NCBI GenBank assembly: GCA_947448675.1
Contig: CANFOR010000076.1
Coordinates: 1-11,408, forward strand
DNA length: 11,408 nucleotides
Direction of reading: 5' to 3'
DNA from: Betaproteobacteria bacterium
Lineage (GTDB): Bacteria; Pseudomonadota; Gammaproteobacteria; Burkholderiales; Burkholderiaceae_C
The notes beneath the pieces are model-generated. The model saw only the letters and a list, made by a program, of their open reading frames with translations. It had not been told where the DNA came from and searched no databases. This document shows, in pieces, positions 1 through 5,866 of the stretch; the first letter of the stretch is position 1, and every line of letters begins with the position of its first letter. A program made the position numbers and the translations under genes.

Positions 1-84
1 CCCATTGAGCAGCGCTATGCCAAGGCCCTGGCCCTGCTGGGCGTGAGCGAGCTGATGCTCTCGGCCGTAGCGGGGCACGCCTGA
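1..84 (+). CDS. yqgE: YqgE/AlgH family protein (UPF0301), 3' end only
   Basis: Only the last 27 codons are in the window, in the frame starting at base 1 and ending at TGA 82-84. The peptide begins PIEQRYAKALALLGV and ends SAVAGHA. This fits the C-terminus of the YqgE/AlgH family, where E. coli YqgE has PIADRW...LIGVDI...GVAGHA as I recall it. The molecular function of the family is not well established. The stop overlaps the next ATG by one base (TGATG), so yqgE and ruvX are probably translationally coupled, and the promoter of the following genes probably lies upstream of the window. Identification is by family resemblance of a short fragment plus the usual yqgE-ruvX neighbourhood. Confidence 0.85.
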   Translation, partial: PIEQRYAKALALLGVSELMLSAVAGHA

Positions 85-569
85 TGCACGCAGCGGCCAT
101 GCCTTCTGCTGCAGGCCCTACGCCCTCCCTTTCAGCCACGCTGCCAAGCGCTTTGCCAGCAACTTCTGCTGCCGAAGTGCCAGCCCATTTTTCCAGCTTC
201 TTGGCATTTGACTTTGGCACCAAGCGCACCGGCGTGGCCACCGGCAACCGCCTGCTGCAAAGCGCCAAGCCCCTCGCCAGCATCCAGGCCGTAGGCGACG
301 CGCGCTTGCAGCAAGTCGCCCAGCGCATTGCCGAATGGCAGCCCGACGCCTTAGTGGTTGGCGTGCCCTTTCACCCCGACGGTGCCGCGCACGAAAACAC
401 CCGCCTGGCGCGCAAGTTCGCCCGCCAATTGCAAGGCCGCTTTGGCCTGCCGGTGTTTGAAGTGGACGAGCGCTACAGCACCACCGAGGCCTTGGCCAGC
501 GGTGCCAAAGATGCCGACGCTGCCTCGGCCTGCATCATTTTGGAACAGTTTTTAAGAGGCCTCGCATGA
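84..569 (+). CDS. ruvX: RuvX/YqgF, putative Holliday junction resolvase / pre-16S rRNA nuclease
   Basis: The 161-residue protein has the RNase H-like fold signature of the YqgF family. It shows DFGTKRTGVA at 43-52 with the first catalytic Asp at 43, VVGVPFHPDG at 91-100, VDERYSTTEA at 127-136, and a last acidic residue D145 in DAASACIILEQFL. YqgF proteins act in the cytoplasm on nucleic acids, and processing of pre-16S rRNA ends is the best supported role. The first 38 residues are an Ala/Pro/Ser-rich tail with no domain. A second ATG at 99-101 could be the true start and would shorten the tail by five residues. The start overlaps the yqgE stop (TGATG), and the stop overlaps the pyrR ATG by four bases. 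All expected acidic residues are present, so the protein looks intact. Confidence 0.95.
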   Translation: MHAAAMPSAAGPTPSLSATLPSALPATSAAEVPAHFSSFLAFDFGTKRTGVATGNRLLQSAKPLASIQAVGDARLQQVAQRIAEWQPDALVVGVPFHPDGAAHENTRLARKFARQLQGRFGLPVFEVDERYSTTEALASGAKDADAASACIILEQFLRGLA

Positions 570-1102
570 CCGCGCCCCGCGCCCCAACAGCCGACTTACC
601 CAACGCAGAGCAGCTCTACCAGCTACTCTTGCGCGGCATTCGTCCCATGCTGCAGGCCAATACCCAACTGGTGGGCATTACCTCAGGTGGTGCCTGGTTG
701 GCCCAGCGCTTGCAACTGGATTTGCCTTTGCCCAACGAGCCCGGCGTCATTTCGTCGGCCATGCACCGCGACGATTTTTCCCAGCGCGGTTTGGCCGCAG
801 GTGCTAATAGCGCGCAAACCATGCTGCCCTTCGATGTCGAAGGTGCGCACATCATCGTGCTCGACGACGTGATCTACACCGGGCGCACCATCCGTGCGGT
901 GCTCAATGAATTGTTTGACTACGGCCGCCCGGCCAGCGTGCAACTGGCGGTCTTGGTTGACCGCGGTGGGCGCGAGCTGCCGATCCAGGCCGACTTTTGC
1001 GCCGCCCACATGGTGCTGGCCGCGGGCCAGTCTTTGGCCCTGGCACGCAGTGAGTCCGGCGCATTCAGCTTTGCCTTAGAAAATCTGGGCGTACCAGCCT
1101 AG
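566..1102 (+). CDS. pyrR: PyrR, pyrimidine operon regulator / uracil phosphoribosyltransferase
   Basis: This 178-residue type I phosphoribosyltransferase has the PRPP-binding motif IVLDDVIYTGRTI at 97-109. The flexible-loop region FSQRG lies near 71-75 and the C-terminal VDRGGRELPI at 131-140 is typical of PyrR. Family members convert uracil plus PRPP to UMP and, in Gram-positives, bind pyr mRNA leaders; in pseudomonads a transcriptional role has been described. The gene starts inside the ruvX stop (ATGA) and ends 9 nt before pyrB. There is no room for an attenuator leader directly before pyrB, so any RNA-based control would have to act upstream of yqgE. Assignment is firm from the motif and from position next to pyrB; the mode of regulation in this organism is inferred only. 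Confidence 0.95.
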   Translation: MTAPRAPTADLPNAEQLYQLLLRGIRPMLQANTQLVGITSGGAWLAQRLQLDLPLPNEPGVISSAMHRDDFSQRGLAAGANSAQTMLPFDVEGAHIIVLDDVIYTGRTIRAVLNELFDYGRPASVQLAVLVDRGGRELPIQADFCAAHMVLAAGQSLALARSESGAFSFALENLGVPA

Positions 1103-1111
1103 GCCATATCC

Positions 1112-2074
1112 ATGCTCTACAAACGCAACCCCCAACTCAACCAGCACGGCGAGCTGGTGCATTTGCTCTCGATCGAGGGCTTGCCCAAAGCTATCTTGAC
1201 GCACATCTTGGACACCGCCGCCAACTTTGTTTCGGTGAACGACCGCGAGGTTAAAAAGCTGCCACTCTTGCGTGGCAAAAGCGTGTTTAACCTGTTTTTT
1301 GAAAACTCCACTCGCACCCGCACCACTTTTGACATTGCCGCCACCCGCCTGTCAGCTGATGTGATCAACCTCGACATCGCCCGCTCTTCAGCCACCAAGG
1401 GCGAGTCTTTGCTCGACACCATTGCCAACCTGAGCGCCATGGCGGCCGACATTTTTGTGGTGCGCCACAGCGAGTCGGGCGCGCCGTATTTGATCGCCCA
1501 GCACGTAGCGCCCCATGTGCATGTGGTCAACGCGGGCGACGGCCGCCACGCCCACCCCACCCAAGGCCTGCTGGATATGTTCACCATCCGGCACTACAAA
1601 AAAGATTTCTCCCAGCTCACCGTGGCCATTGTGGGCGACGTGTTGCACTCGCGGGTGGCGCGTTCGGACATTCACGCCTTGACCACCTTGGGCTGCGCCG
1701 AAGTGCGCGTGGTGGGCCCGCGCACCATCGTGCCCGCCGACATGGCGGCCATGGGCGTGCGTGTTTGCCATACGCTCGAAGAAGGTATTAAAGATTGCGA
1801 CGTGGTCATCATGTTGCGCCTACAAAACGAGCGCATGGGCGGGGCGCTGTTGCCTTCGGCGCAAGAGTTTTTCAAGAGCTTTGGCCTCACGCCCGAGAAG
1901 CTGCAATGGGCCAAACCCGACGCCATCGTGATGCACCCCGGGCCGATCAACCGTGGCGTGGAGATCGACTCCGCCGTTGTGGACGGCCAGCAAAGCGTGA
2001 TCTTGCCGCAGGTGACTTTTGGCATCGCCGTGCGCATGGCCGTGATGGGCATTGTTGCTGGGAACACCGCATGA
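1112..2074 (+). CDS. pyrB: Aspartate carbamoyltransferase catalytic subunit
   Basis: PyrB transfers the carbamoyl group of carbamoyl phosphate to aspartate, the first committed step of pyrimidine synthesis. The 320-residue protein shows the carbamoyl-phosphate loop STRTRT at 66-71, K96 in the SSATKGES loop, HPTQ at 148-151, and MLRLQNER around 234-241 for aspartate binding. HPGPINRG at 275-282 is near the C-terminus. Length is normal for class A/B catalytic chains. No pyrI regulatory gene follows. Instead pyrC' starts inside the pyrB stop (ATGA), the arrangement of the pseudomonad-type ATCase in which PyrB and an inactive dihydroorotase co-assemble. The ATG at 1112 has no strong Shine-Dalgarno sequence; translation may be coupled to pyrR, which ends 9 nt upstream. 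All active-site residues I can check are present. Confidence 0.97.
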   Translation: MLYKRNPQLNQHGELVHLLSIEGLPKAILTHILDTAANFVSVNDREVKKLPLLRGKSVFNLFFENSTRTRTTFDIAATRLSADVINLDIARSSATKGESLLDTIANLSAMAADIFVVRHSESGAPYLIAQHVAPHVHVVNAGDGRHAHPTQGLLDMFTIRHYKKDFSQLTVAIVGDVLHSRVARSDIHALTTLGCAEVRVVGPRTIVPADMAAMGVRVCHTLEEGIKDCDVVIMLRLQNERMGGALLPSAQEFFKSFGLTPEKLQWAKPDAIVMHPGPINRGVEIDSAVVDGQQSVILPQVTFGIAVRMAVMGIVAGNTA

Positions 2075-3402
2075 AAATCTTGATCCAAAATGGCCGCGTC
2101 ATCAACCCGGCAACCGGCTTTGACGAAATCTGCGATGTAGCGCTGGCCGCAGGCCGCGTGTTAGCTATTAAAAATATAGCGCCTGAGTTTCACCCGAACC
2201 GCACGATTGACGCCGCCGGCTGCATCGTTGCTCCCGGTTTAGTCGACCTGTGCGCCCGCCTGCGCGAACCCGGCCACGAGCACGAGGGCATGCTGGAGTC
2301 TGAAATGGCCGCTGCCGTTGCCGGGGGCGTCACCAGTGTGGTGTGCCCGCCCGACACCGAGCCCGTGCTCGACGAACCCGGCTTGGTCGAGATGCTGAAA
2401 ATGCGCGCTGAAAAACTGCACCAAGCGCGCGTCTTCCCACTGGGCGCGCTCACCCGCAACTTGCAAGGCGAGGTGCTGACCGAAATGGTCGAACTCACCG
2501 AGGCCGGTTGCGTGGGCTTTGGCCAGGCCGATGTGCCCCTCAGCAGTCCGCTGGTGCTGCAGCGCGCCCTGCAATACGCCGCCACCTTTGGCTACAGCGT
2601 CTGGCTGCGCCCGCAAGACCGCCACCTGGGCACCGGCGTGGCCGCCAGTGGTGCGCTGGCCACCCGCCTGGGCCTGGCGGGCGTGCCCGTGGCGGCAGAA
2701 ACCATTGCGCTGCACACCACCATCGAACTGTTGCGCAGCCTGCCCTCAGCCCGCGCGGGCCAGGCCGGCGCACGGGTGCACATTAGCCGCCTGAGCAGCG
2801 CGGCAGGCGTCGAGCTGGTGCGCCGCGCCAAGAGCGATGGCTTGGCGATTAGCTGCGATGTGAGCATCAACTCTTTGCACCTGACCGACCTGGACATCGG
2901 CTACTTCGACAGCCGCGCTCACCTGCAACCGCCGCTGCGCCAAGCGCGTGATCGCGAGGCCCTGCGTGCCGCCTTGGCCGACGGCACCATCGACGCCCTG
3001 GTGTCTGACCACGCCCCGGTGCGCGGCGACGCCAAAACCCTGCCCTTTGCCGAAAGCGAGCCCGGCGCCACTGGCCTGGAGCTGCTGCTCAGCCTGGCCC
3101 TCAAATGGGGCGCCGACAGCGGCCTGGGCCTGGCGCGCAGCCTGGCCGTGCTCACCAGCGCACCGGCCCAGGTGCTGGGCCACGCGCTGGGCACGCTGCA
3201 AACCAGTTGCGGCCAACTGGTGCAAGGCGGCGTGGCCGACCTGTGCATTTTCGACCCGCAGGCCGAGTGGGCTGTGCAGCCCGCCGCGCTGCGCAGCCAG
3301 GGCAAACACACGCCTTTTGAGTTTGCCGTCTCGGGCATGCGCCTACCCGGCCGGGTGCGCTGCACCATCGTCGGCGGGCACGTGGCCTACGAGGCCGCAT
3401 GA
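2071..3402 (+). CDS. pyrC': Dihydroorotase-like PyrC' (PyrX), probably non-catalytic ATCase partner
   Basis: The 443-residue protein has the amidohydrolase fold of class I dihydroorotases: an N-terminal small beta domain, GLVDL...LREPG at 56-68, and SDHAP at 312-316. The zinc-binding HxH normally before LREPG is C61-A-R63. The HAED position is R180-P-Q-D183. The usual TPHHL region is replaced by SINSLHLTD. H237 in HISR and D313 remain. Loss of several metal ligands fits the inactive DHOase-like chains that stabilise ATCase in Pseudomonas and relatives, so I infer a structural role with PyrB and expect the active dihydroorotase elsewhere in the genome. The start is set by the ATGA overlap with the pyrB stop and by the typical MKILIQNGRVI N-terminus. 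A longer in-frame extension to 1795 runs through pyrB and is not credible. A copy of the interspersed repeat lies in codons 32-37. Confidence 0.93.
   Translation: MKILIQNGRVINPATGFDEICDVALAAGRVLAIKNIAPEFHPNRTIDAAGCIVAPGLVDLCARLREPGHEHEGMLESEMAAAVAGGVTSVVCPPDTEPVLDEPGLVEMLKMRAEKLHQARVFPLGALTRNLQGEVLTEMVELTEAGCVGFGQADVPLSSPLVLQRALQYAATFGYSVWLRPQDRHLGTGVAASGALATRLGLAGVPVAAETIALHTTIELLRSLPSARAGQAGARVHISRLSSAAGVELVRRAKSDGLAISCDVSINSLHLTDLDIGYFDSRAHLQPPLRQARDREALRAALADGTIDALVSDHAPVRGDAKTLPFAESEPGATGLELLLSLALKWGADSGLGLARSLAVLTSAPAQVLGHALGTLQTSCGQLVQGGVADLCIFDPQAEWAVQPAALRSQGKHTPFEFAVSGMRLPGRVRCTIVGGHVAYEAA
2164..2180 (-). repeat. Interspersed 5-7-5 inverted repeat, copy A (inside pyrC')
   Basis: The sequence is GCTAT-7 nt-ATAGC, AT-rich inside a GC-rich gene. 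Read on the minus strand it is followed by TAACACGCGG, loosely like the ACGCA tail of the fuller copies, so orientation is tentative. It encodes A-I-K-N-I-A (residues 32-37) and does not obviously lengthen the protein. Confidence 0.6.
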
Positions 3403-3476
3403 TGGCGGCGGTAAGCCGGCAGGCTTTGAATGGCCTTCCAAGGCGATTTGCGCCCCATCTAGGGCATTACCCGTGA
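3399..3476 (+). CDS. Possible 25-codon coupling ORF between pyrC' and plsC
   Basis: An ORF of 25 codons starts with two consecutive ATGs. The first (3399-3401) overlaps the pyrC' TGA (ATGA). Its own TGA (3474-3476) overlaps the GTG proposed as the plsC start (GTGA). The predicted peptide begins MMAAVSRQALNG and ends HLGHYP; I recognise no family. The exact fit at both ends suggests that ribosomes could pass from pyrC' to plsC by termination-reinitiation, the peptide itself being unimportant. It could equally be chance in a 70-nt gap. There is no Shine-Dalgarno evidence beyond coupling. Confidence 0.3.
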   Translation: MMAAVSRQALNGLPRRFAPHLGHYP

Positions 3477-4231
3477 CCAGCCGTTTGCGCGCCTTGTGGC
3501 GGCTTTTGCGGGCTTTGCTGCACCTGTTGCGCGGCCTGTTCATCATGCAAACCCAGTTTGGTCGCTTGAGCGGTGCGCAGCGCTTTGCGCACATTCAAAT
3601 TTGGTCACGCCAACTGCTGGCCATCGTCGGTCTGAAGCTGCAGGTGCACGGCGAGCCACCGCGCCAGGGCCCGCTCTTGGTGGTGGCCAACCATATTTCG
3701 TGGATCGACATCGCGGTCCTGCATTCGGTCGTGCCCTGCCGCTTTGTAGCCAAGTCGGAGTTGCAAAAATGGCCGCTGATCGGCTCGCTCTCGACCTCAG
3801 TGGGCAGTTTGTACGTCGAGCGCGACAAGCGACGCGACGCCATGCGCGTGGTGCACACCATGGCCGAGGCCCTGCGCGCGGGCGACATGATCGCCGTCTT
3901 CCCCGAGGGCACTACCAGCCACGGCCAGGGCCTGCTGCCCTTTCATGCCAACTTGTTGCAAGCGGCCATTTCTGCCGACGCCCCCGTGCAAAGCCTGGCC
4001 CTGCGCTTTACCGACGCTGCAGGCCAATGGAGCGCCGCCCCCAGCTACGTGGGCGAAGAAAGTTTGGGCCAGTCGGTTTGGCGCACCCTGTGCAGCGCGC
4101 CCCTGCAAGCCCATGTGTGGGTGGGCAGCGCGCAGCACGCCCAAGGCCGCGAGCGGCGTGCTTTAGCGCACGATTTGCAGCACGAGGTGCAAGCATTGTT
4201 AGACGGCAGCGGGCCTGCTGCGCAAGCTTAA
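3473..4231 (+). CDS. plsC: Lysophospholipid (1-acylglycerol-3-phosphate) acyltransferase, PlsC family
   Basis: The protein has 252 residues if started at GTG 3473. It carries the acyltransferase motif NHISWID (73-79; H74 and D79 of HX4D), ERDKRRD at 116-122, and FPEGTTS at 143-149, which bind and acylate the glycerol phosphate. Residues 3-25 form a hydrophobic/basic helix (RLRALWRLLRALLHLLRG), likely a membrane anchor. Family members acylate lysophosphatidate at the inner membrane to give phosphatidate. I prefer the GTG because this N-terminal helix is typical of the family and because a TGA of the upstream small ORF overlaps it; ATG 3545 is the alternative but would remove the helix. An in-frame extension further upstream runs through pyrC' and is spurious. 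The gene closes the pyr cluster; whether it shares the transcript is inferred. The substrate could also be another lysolipid. Confidence 0.9.
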   Translation: MTSRLRALWRLLRALLHLLRGLFIMQTQFGRLSGAQRFAHIQIWSRQLLAIVGLKLQVHGEPPRQGPLLVVANHISWIDIAVLHSVVPCRFVAKSELQKWPLIGSLSTSVGSLYVERDKRRDAMRVVHTMAEALRAGDMIAVFPEGTTSHGQGLLPFHANLLQAAISADAPVQSLALRFTDAAGQWSAAPSYVGEESLGQSVWRTLCSAPLQAHVWVGSAQHAQGRERRALAHDLQHEVQALLDGSGPAAQA

Positions 4232-4233
4232 AT

Positions 4234-4298
4234 GCTACAAATTCGATAGCTGTCTACGCAGAAGGAGCGGGCGTTTACGGACTTTTATGTGCTGAAAA
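4234..4298 (+). repeat. Interspersed ~65-nt element, copy B (between plsC and eamA)
   Basis: The element starts three bases after the plsC stop. It consists of GCTAC-7 nt-ATAGC, then TGTCTACGCAGAA, GCGGGCGTTT, and TTTTATGTGCTGAAAA. It aligns without gaps over 65 nt to copy F, sharing GCGGGCGTTT and CTGAAAA at identical offsets, and more loosely to copies C and D. Its end encodes the last residues and TAA stop of the convergent eamA gene. It is the only copy on the plus strand. Confidence 0.75.
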
Positions 4299-5223
4299 TG
4301 GGTAAACGCAGTAAGCCTGTTGCCAGCGCCGTGCCACCCACAATCACCAAGCCGCACAGCAGCATCCACAGGCTAATGGGCTCGCCCAAAAGCACGCTGC
4401 CTATGGCCAGGGCAAACACCGGTATTAAAAAAGTCACGGCCAAAGCCTTGGCCGGGCCCGCGCGGGCAATTAAGCGAAAGTACAAAATATAAGCCAGGGC
4501 GGTGCACAGCAGGCCCACGGCCACTACGGCTGCCCAGGCTTGGGGCCGGGGCGTGTGCGCAGGCCAGAGCCACAGCGCGGGCAGGCCCAGGCCCAGGCAG
4601 GCGCCCACTTGGCTGCCGGTGGCCGTGACCAGGGGCGGCACGCCGGTGAGATAGCGTTTGGTAAAGCTGCCCGCTATGCCGTAGCACAGGGTGGCCAGCA
4701 GGCAGGCCAGCACGGCCAAGCCGCTGTTGCTGCCATCGGCCTGGGGCTTGAAGCTGGCCTTGCCCGAGGCCAACAAGGCCACGCCGACAAAGCCCAGGCA
4801 CAGGCCCAGTATGCGCGAGGCATTGGGTTTGTCGTGCAGCCACCACCATGCAATGAGCGCGCCCCACAGCGGCGTGGTGGCGTTCAAAATAGAAGACAAG
4901 CCGCTGCTGATCGACAGCAGCGCATAGGCGTAGCACGCAAAGGGAATGCCCGAGTTGAGCAGGCCCACCACGGCAATGGGCCGGTAGTGCTGGCGCAGCG
5001 CCTGCCACTGGCCACGCAGCAGCAGCAGGGGCAGTAGCACACACGCCGCCACCAAGGTGCGCAGAAAGGCCGTCGCCATCGGCCCAAACTCGGTAGCGCC
5101 TAGGCGCATCAGCACAAAAGAGCCGCCCCAAATAGCGGCCAAGAGCACAAACTCGGCGAGCCAGGCGGGGCTGTTGTCCGTGGAGCTGGCGCTAGGGCTG
5201 GGGCTGCCCGTGCTGGGGCTCAC
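4285..5223 (-). CDS. EamA/DMT-superfamily inner-membrane transporter
   Basis: The 312-residue, strongly hydrophobic protein has two EamA repeats, roughly residues 22-148 and 168-305. The first repeat shows the typical opening LLAAIWGGSFVLMRLG followed by FLRTLVAACVLLPLLLL. I count about ten hydrophobic segments. The family exports or imports small metabolites such as amino acids and nucleotide-type compounds; the substrate cannot be predicted here. The start is GTG (5223-5221), and the GTG overlaps the ogt TGA (GTGA), so it is probably translated by coupling to ogt. The first 20 residues are Ser/Pro-rich and precede the first membrane helix. The C-terminal residues and stop lie in repeat copy B, so the native C-terminus may have been altered by the element. 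The family is sure, the role unknown. Confidence 0.9.
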   Translation of the reverse strand: MSPSTGSPSPSASSTDNSPAWLAEFVLLAAIWGGSFVLMRLGATEFGPMATAFLRTLVAACVLLPLLLLRGQWQALRQHYRPIAVVGLLNSGIPFACYAYALLSISSGLSSILNATTPLWGALIAWWWLHDKPNASRILGLCLGFVGVALLASGKASFKPQADGSNSGLAVLACLLATLCYGIAGSFTKRYLTGVPPLVTATGSQVGACLGLGLPALWLWPAHTPRPQAWAAVVAVGLLCTALAYILYFRLIARAGPAKALAVTFLIPVFALAIGSVLLGEPISLWMLLCGLVIVGGTALATGLLRLPIFST

Positions 5224-5801
5224 AGTAGGCCTTCGGGCAACACGCCTTCGTGCTGCAGCAGGGCGGTTTTGCGCGCCAGGCCACCGGCATAGCCGGTGAG
5301 CGAGCCGTCTGCGCCGATCACGCGGTGGCAGGGCACGATGATGCTCAGTGGGTTGTGCCCCACCGCCGCGCCCAGCGCACGCACTGCGGCGGGTTTGCCA
5401 ATGGCCGCGGCCAGTGCGCCGTAGCTGGTGATCTCACCGCAGGGAATGGCCAGCAGGCCTTGCCACACGGCTTGCTGAAAGGCTGTGCCGCCCGAGATGT
5501 CGAGCGGCATGCTGAAGGCGCTGCGCGTGCCCGCAAAGTATTCGGCCAGCTCGCTGCAGCTTTGCTGGGCCCAGGCCATCTGCTGCGCGTGGGCTGGATA
5601 GCTCTGCGCCTGAGTTTGCGCTAGGGGCATGCCTTGGTGCACAGGAGGCTTGGCGCGCAGCACCGGCCACAGGCTGCTGACGGGCAGGTGTTTTTGGTCA
5701 GTGAACCACAGGCCCGCCAGGCCAGCTGGGCTCACAGCCAAGAGCATGGGCCCGAGCGGGCCGCGCCACTGGGTTTGCATAGTTTGGGGCTGAAATTGCA
5801 T
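5220..5801 (-). CDS. ogt: Methylated-DNA-[protein]-cysteine S-methyltransferase (Ogt type)
   Basis: This 193-residue protein removes alkyl groups from O6-alkylguanine in DNA by suicide transfer to a cysteine. The active-site motif IVPCHRVIG is present with the acceptor Cys at about 158, preceded by the helix-turn-helix region IPCGEITSYGALAAAIGKPAAVRALGAAVGHNP (not contiguous motifs of other families). GSLTGYAGG follows the active site, as usual. I chose the ATG at 5801 because AAGAGG (5814-5809) sits seven bases before it. A longer ORF from ATG 5825 adds eight residues but has no such site and starts inside repeat copy C. The gene lies between adaA-alkA and eamA on the same strand. Its stop overlaps the eamA GTG. 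With the neighbour it covers the O6-guanine activity that the AdaA-AlkA fusion lacks. Confidence 0.95.
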   Translation of the reverse strand: MQFQPQTMQTQWRGPLGPMLLAVSPAGLAGLWFTDQKHLPVSSLWPVLRAKPPVHQGMPLAQTQAQSYPAHAQQMAWAQQSCSELAEYFAGTRSAFSMPLDISGGTAFQQAVWQGLLAIPCGEITSYGALAAAIGKPAAVRALGAAVGHNPLSIIVPCHRVIGADGSLTGYAGGLARKTALLQHEGVLPEGLL

Positions 5802-5858
5802 AGTAAAACCTCTTGAAAAGCGCATGAATTATGCGTAGGCAGCTATAAATTATGTAGC
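5794..5858 (-). repeat. Interspersed ~65-nt element, copy C (ogt leader)
   Basis: On the minus strand the element reads GCTAC-7 nt-ATAGC, TGCCTACGCATAA, a GCGCTTTT block and GAGGTTTT. It aligns without gaps to copy B, sharing TG-CTACGCA-AA, G-GC-TTT and TTT at the same offsets. It fills nearly the whole spacer between the adaA-alkA stop and ogt, and its tail includes the ogt Shine-Dalgarno and ATG. Confidence 0.7.
5809..5814 (-). promoter_or_regulatory. Ribosome binding site of ogt (AAGAGG)
   Basis: AAGAGG on the minus strand is followed by TTTTACT and ATG at 5801. It is one of the few clear Shine-Dalgarno sequences in the window and decides the ogt start. It lies inside repeat copy C. Confidence 0.7.
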
Positions 5859-5866
5859 ATTAAGGT

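Noticed and set aside
801..815. GCTAATAGC in pyrR, resembling the interspersed repeat
   Set aside because: The arms are separated by one base in place of seven and the ACGCA tail is missing, so it is not a copy.
1795..2070. In-frame extension of pyrC' by 92 codons upstream
   Set aside because: It runs through pyrB in another frame, is Arg/His-rich, and the ATGA overlap with MKILIQNG gives a far better start.
2948..3472. In-frame extension of the plsC frame upstream
   Set aside because: It overlaps pyrC' in a different frame with Cys/Ala/Pro/Trp-rich sequence; the acyltransferase starts at GTG 3473 or ATG 3545.
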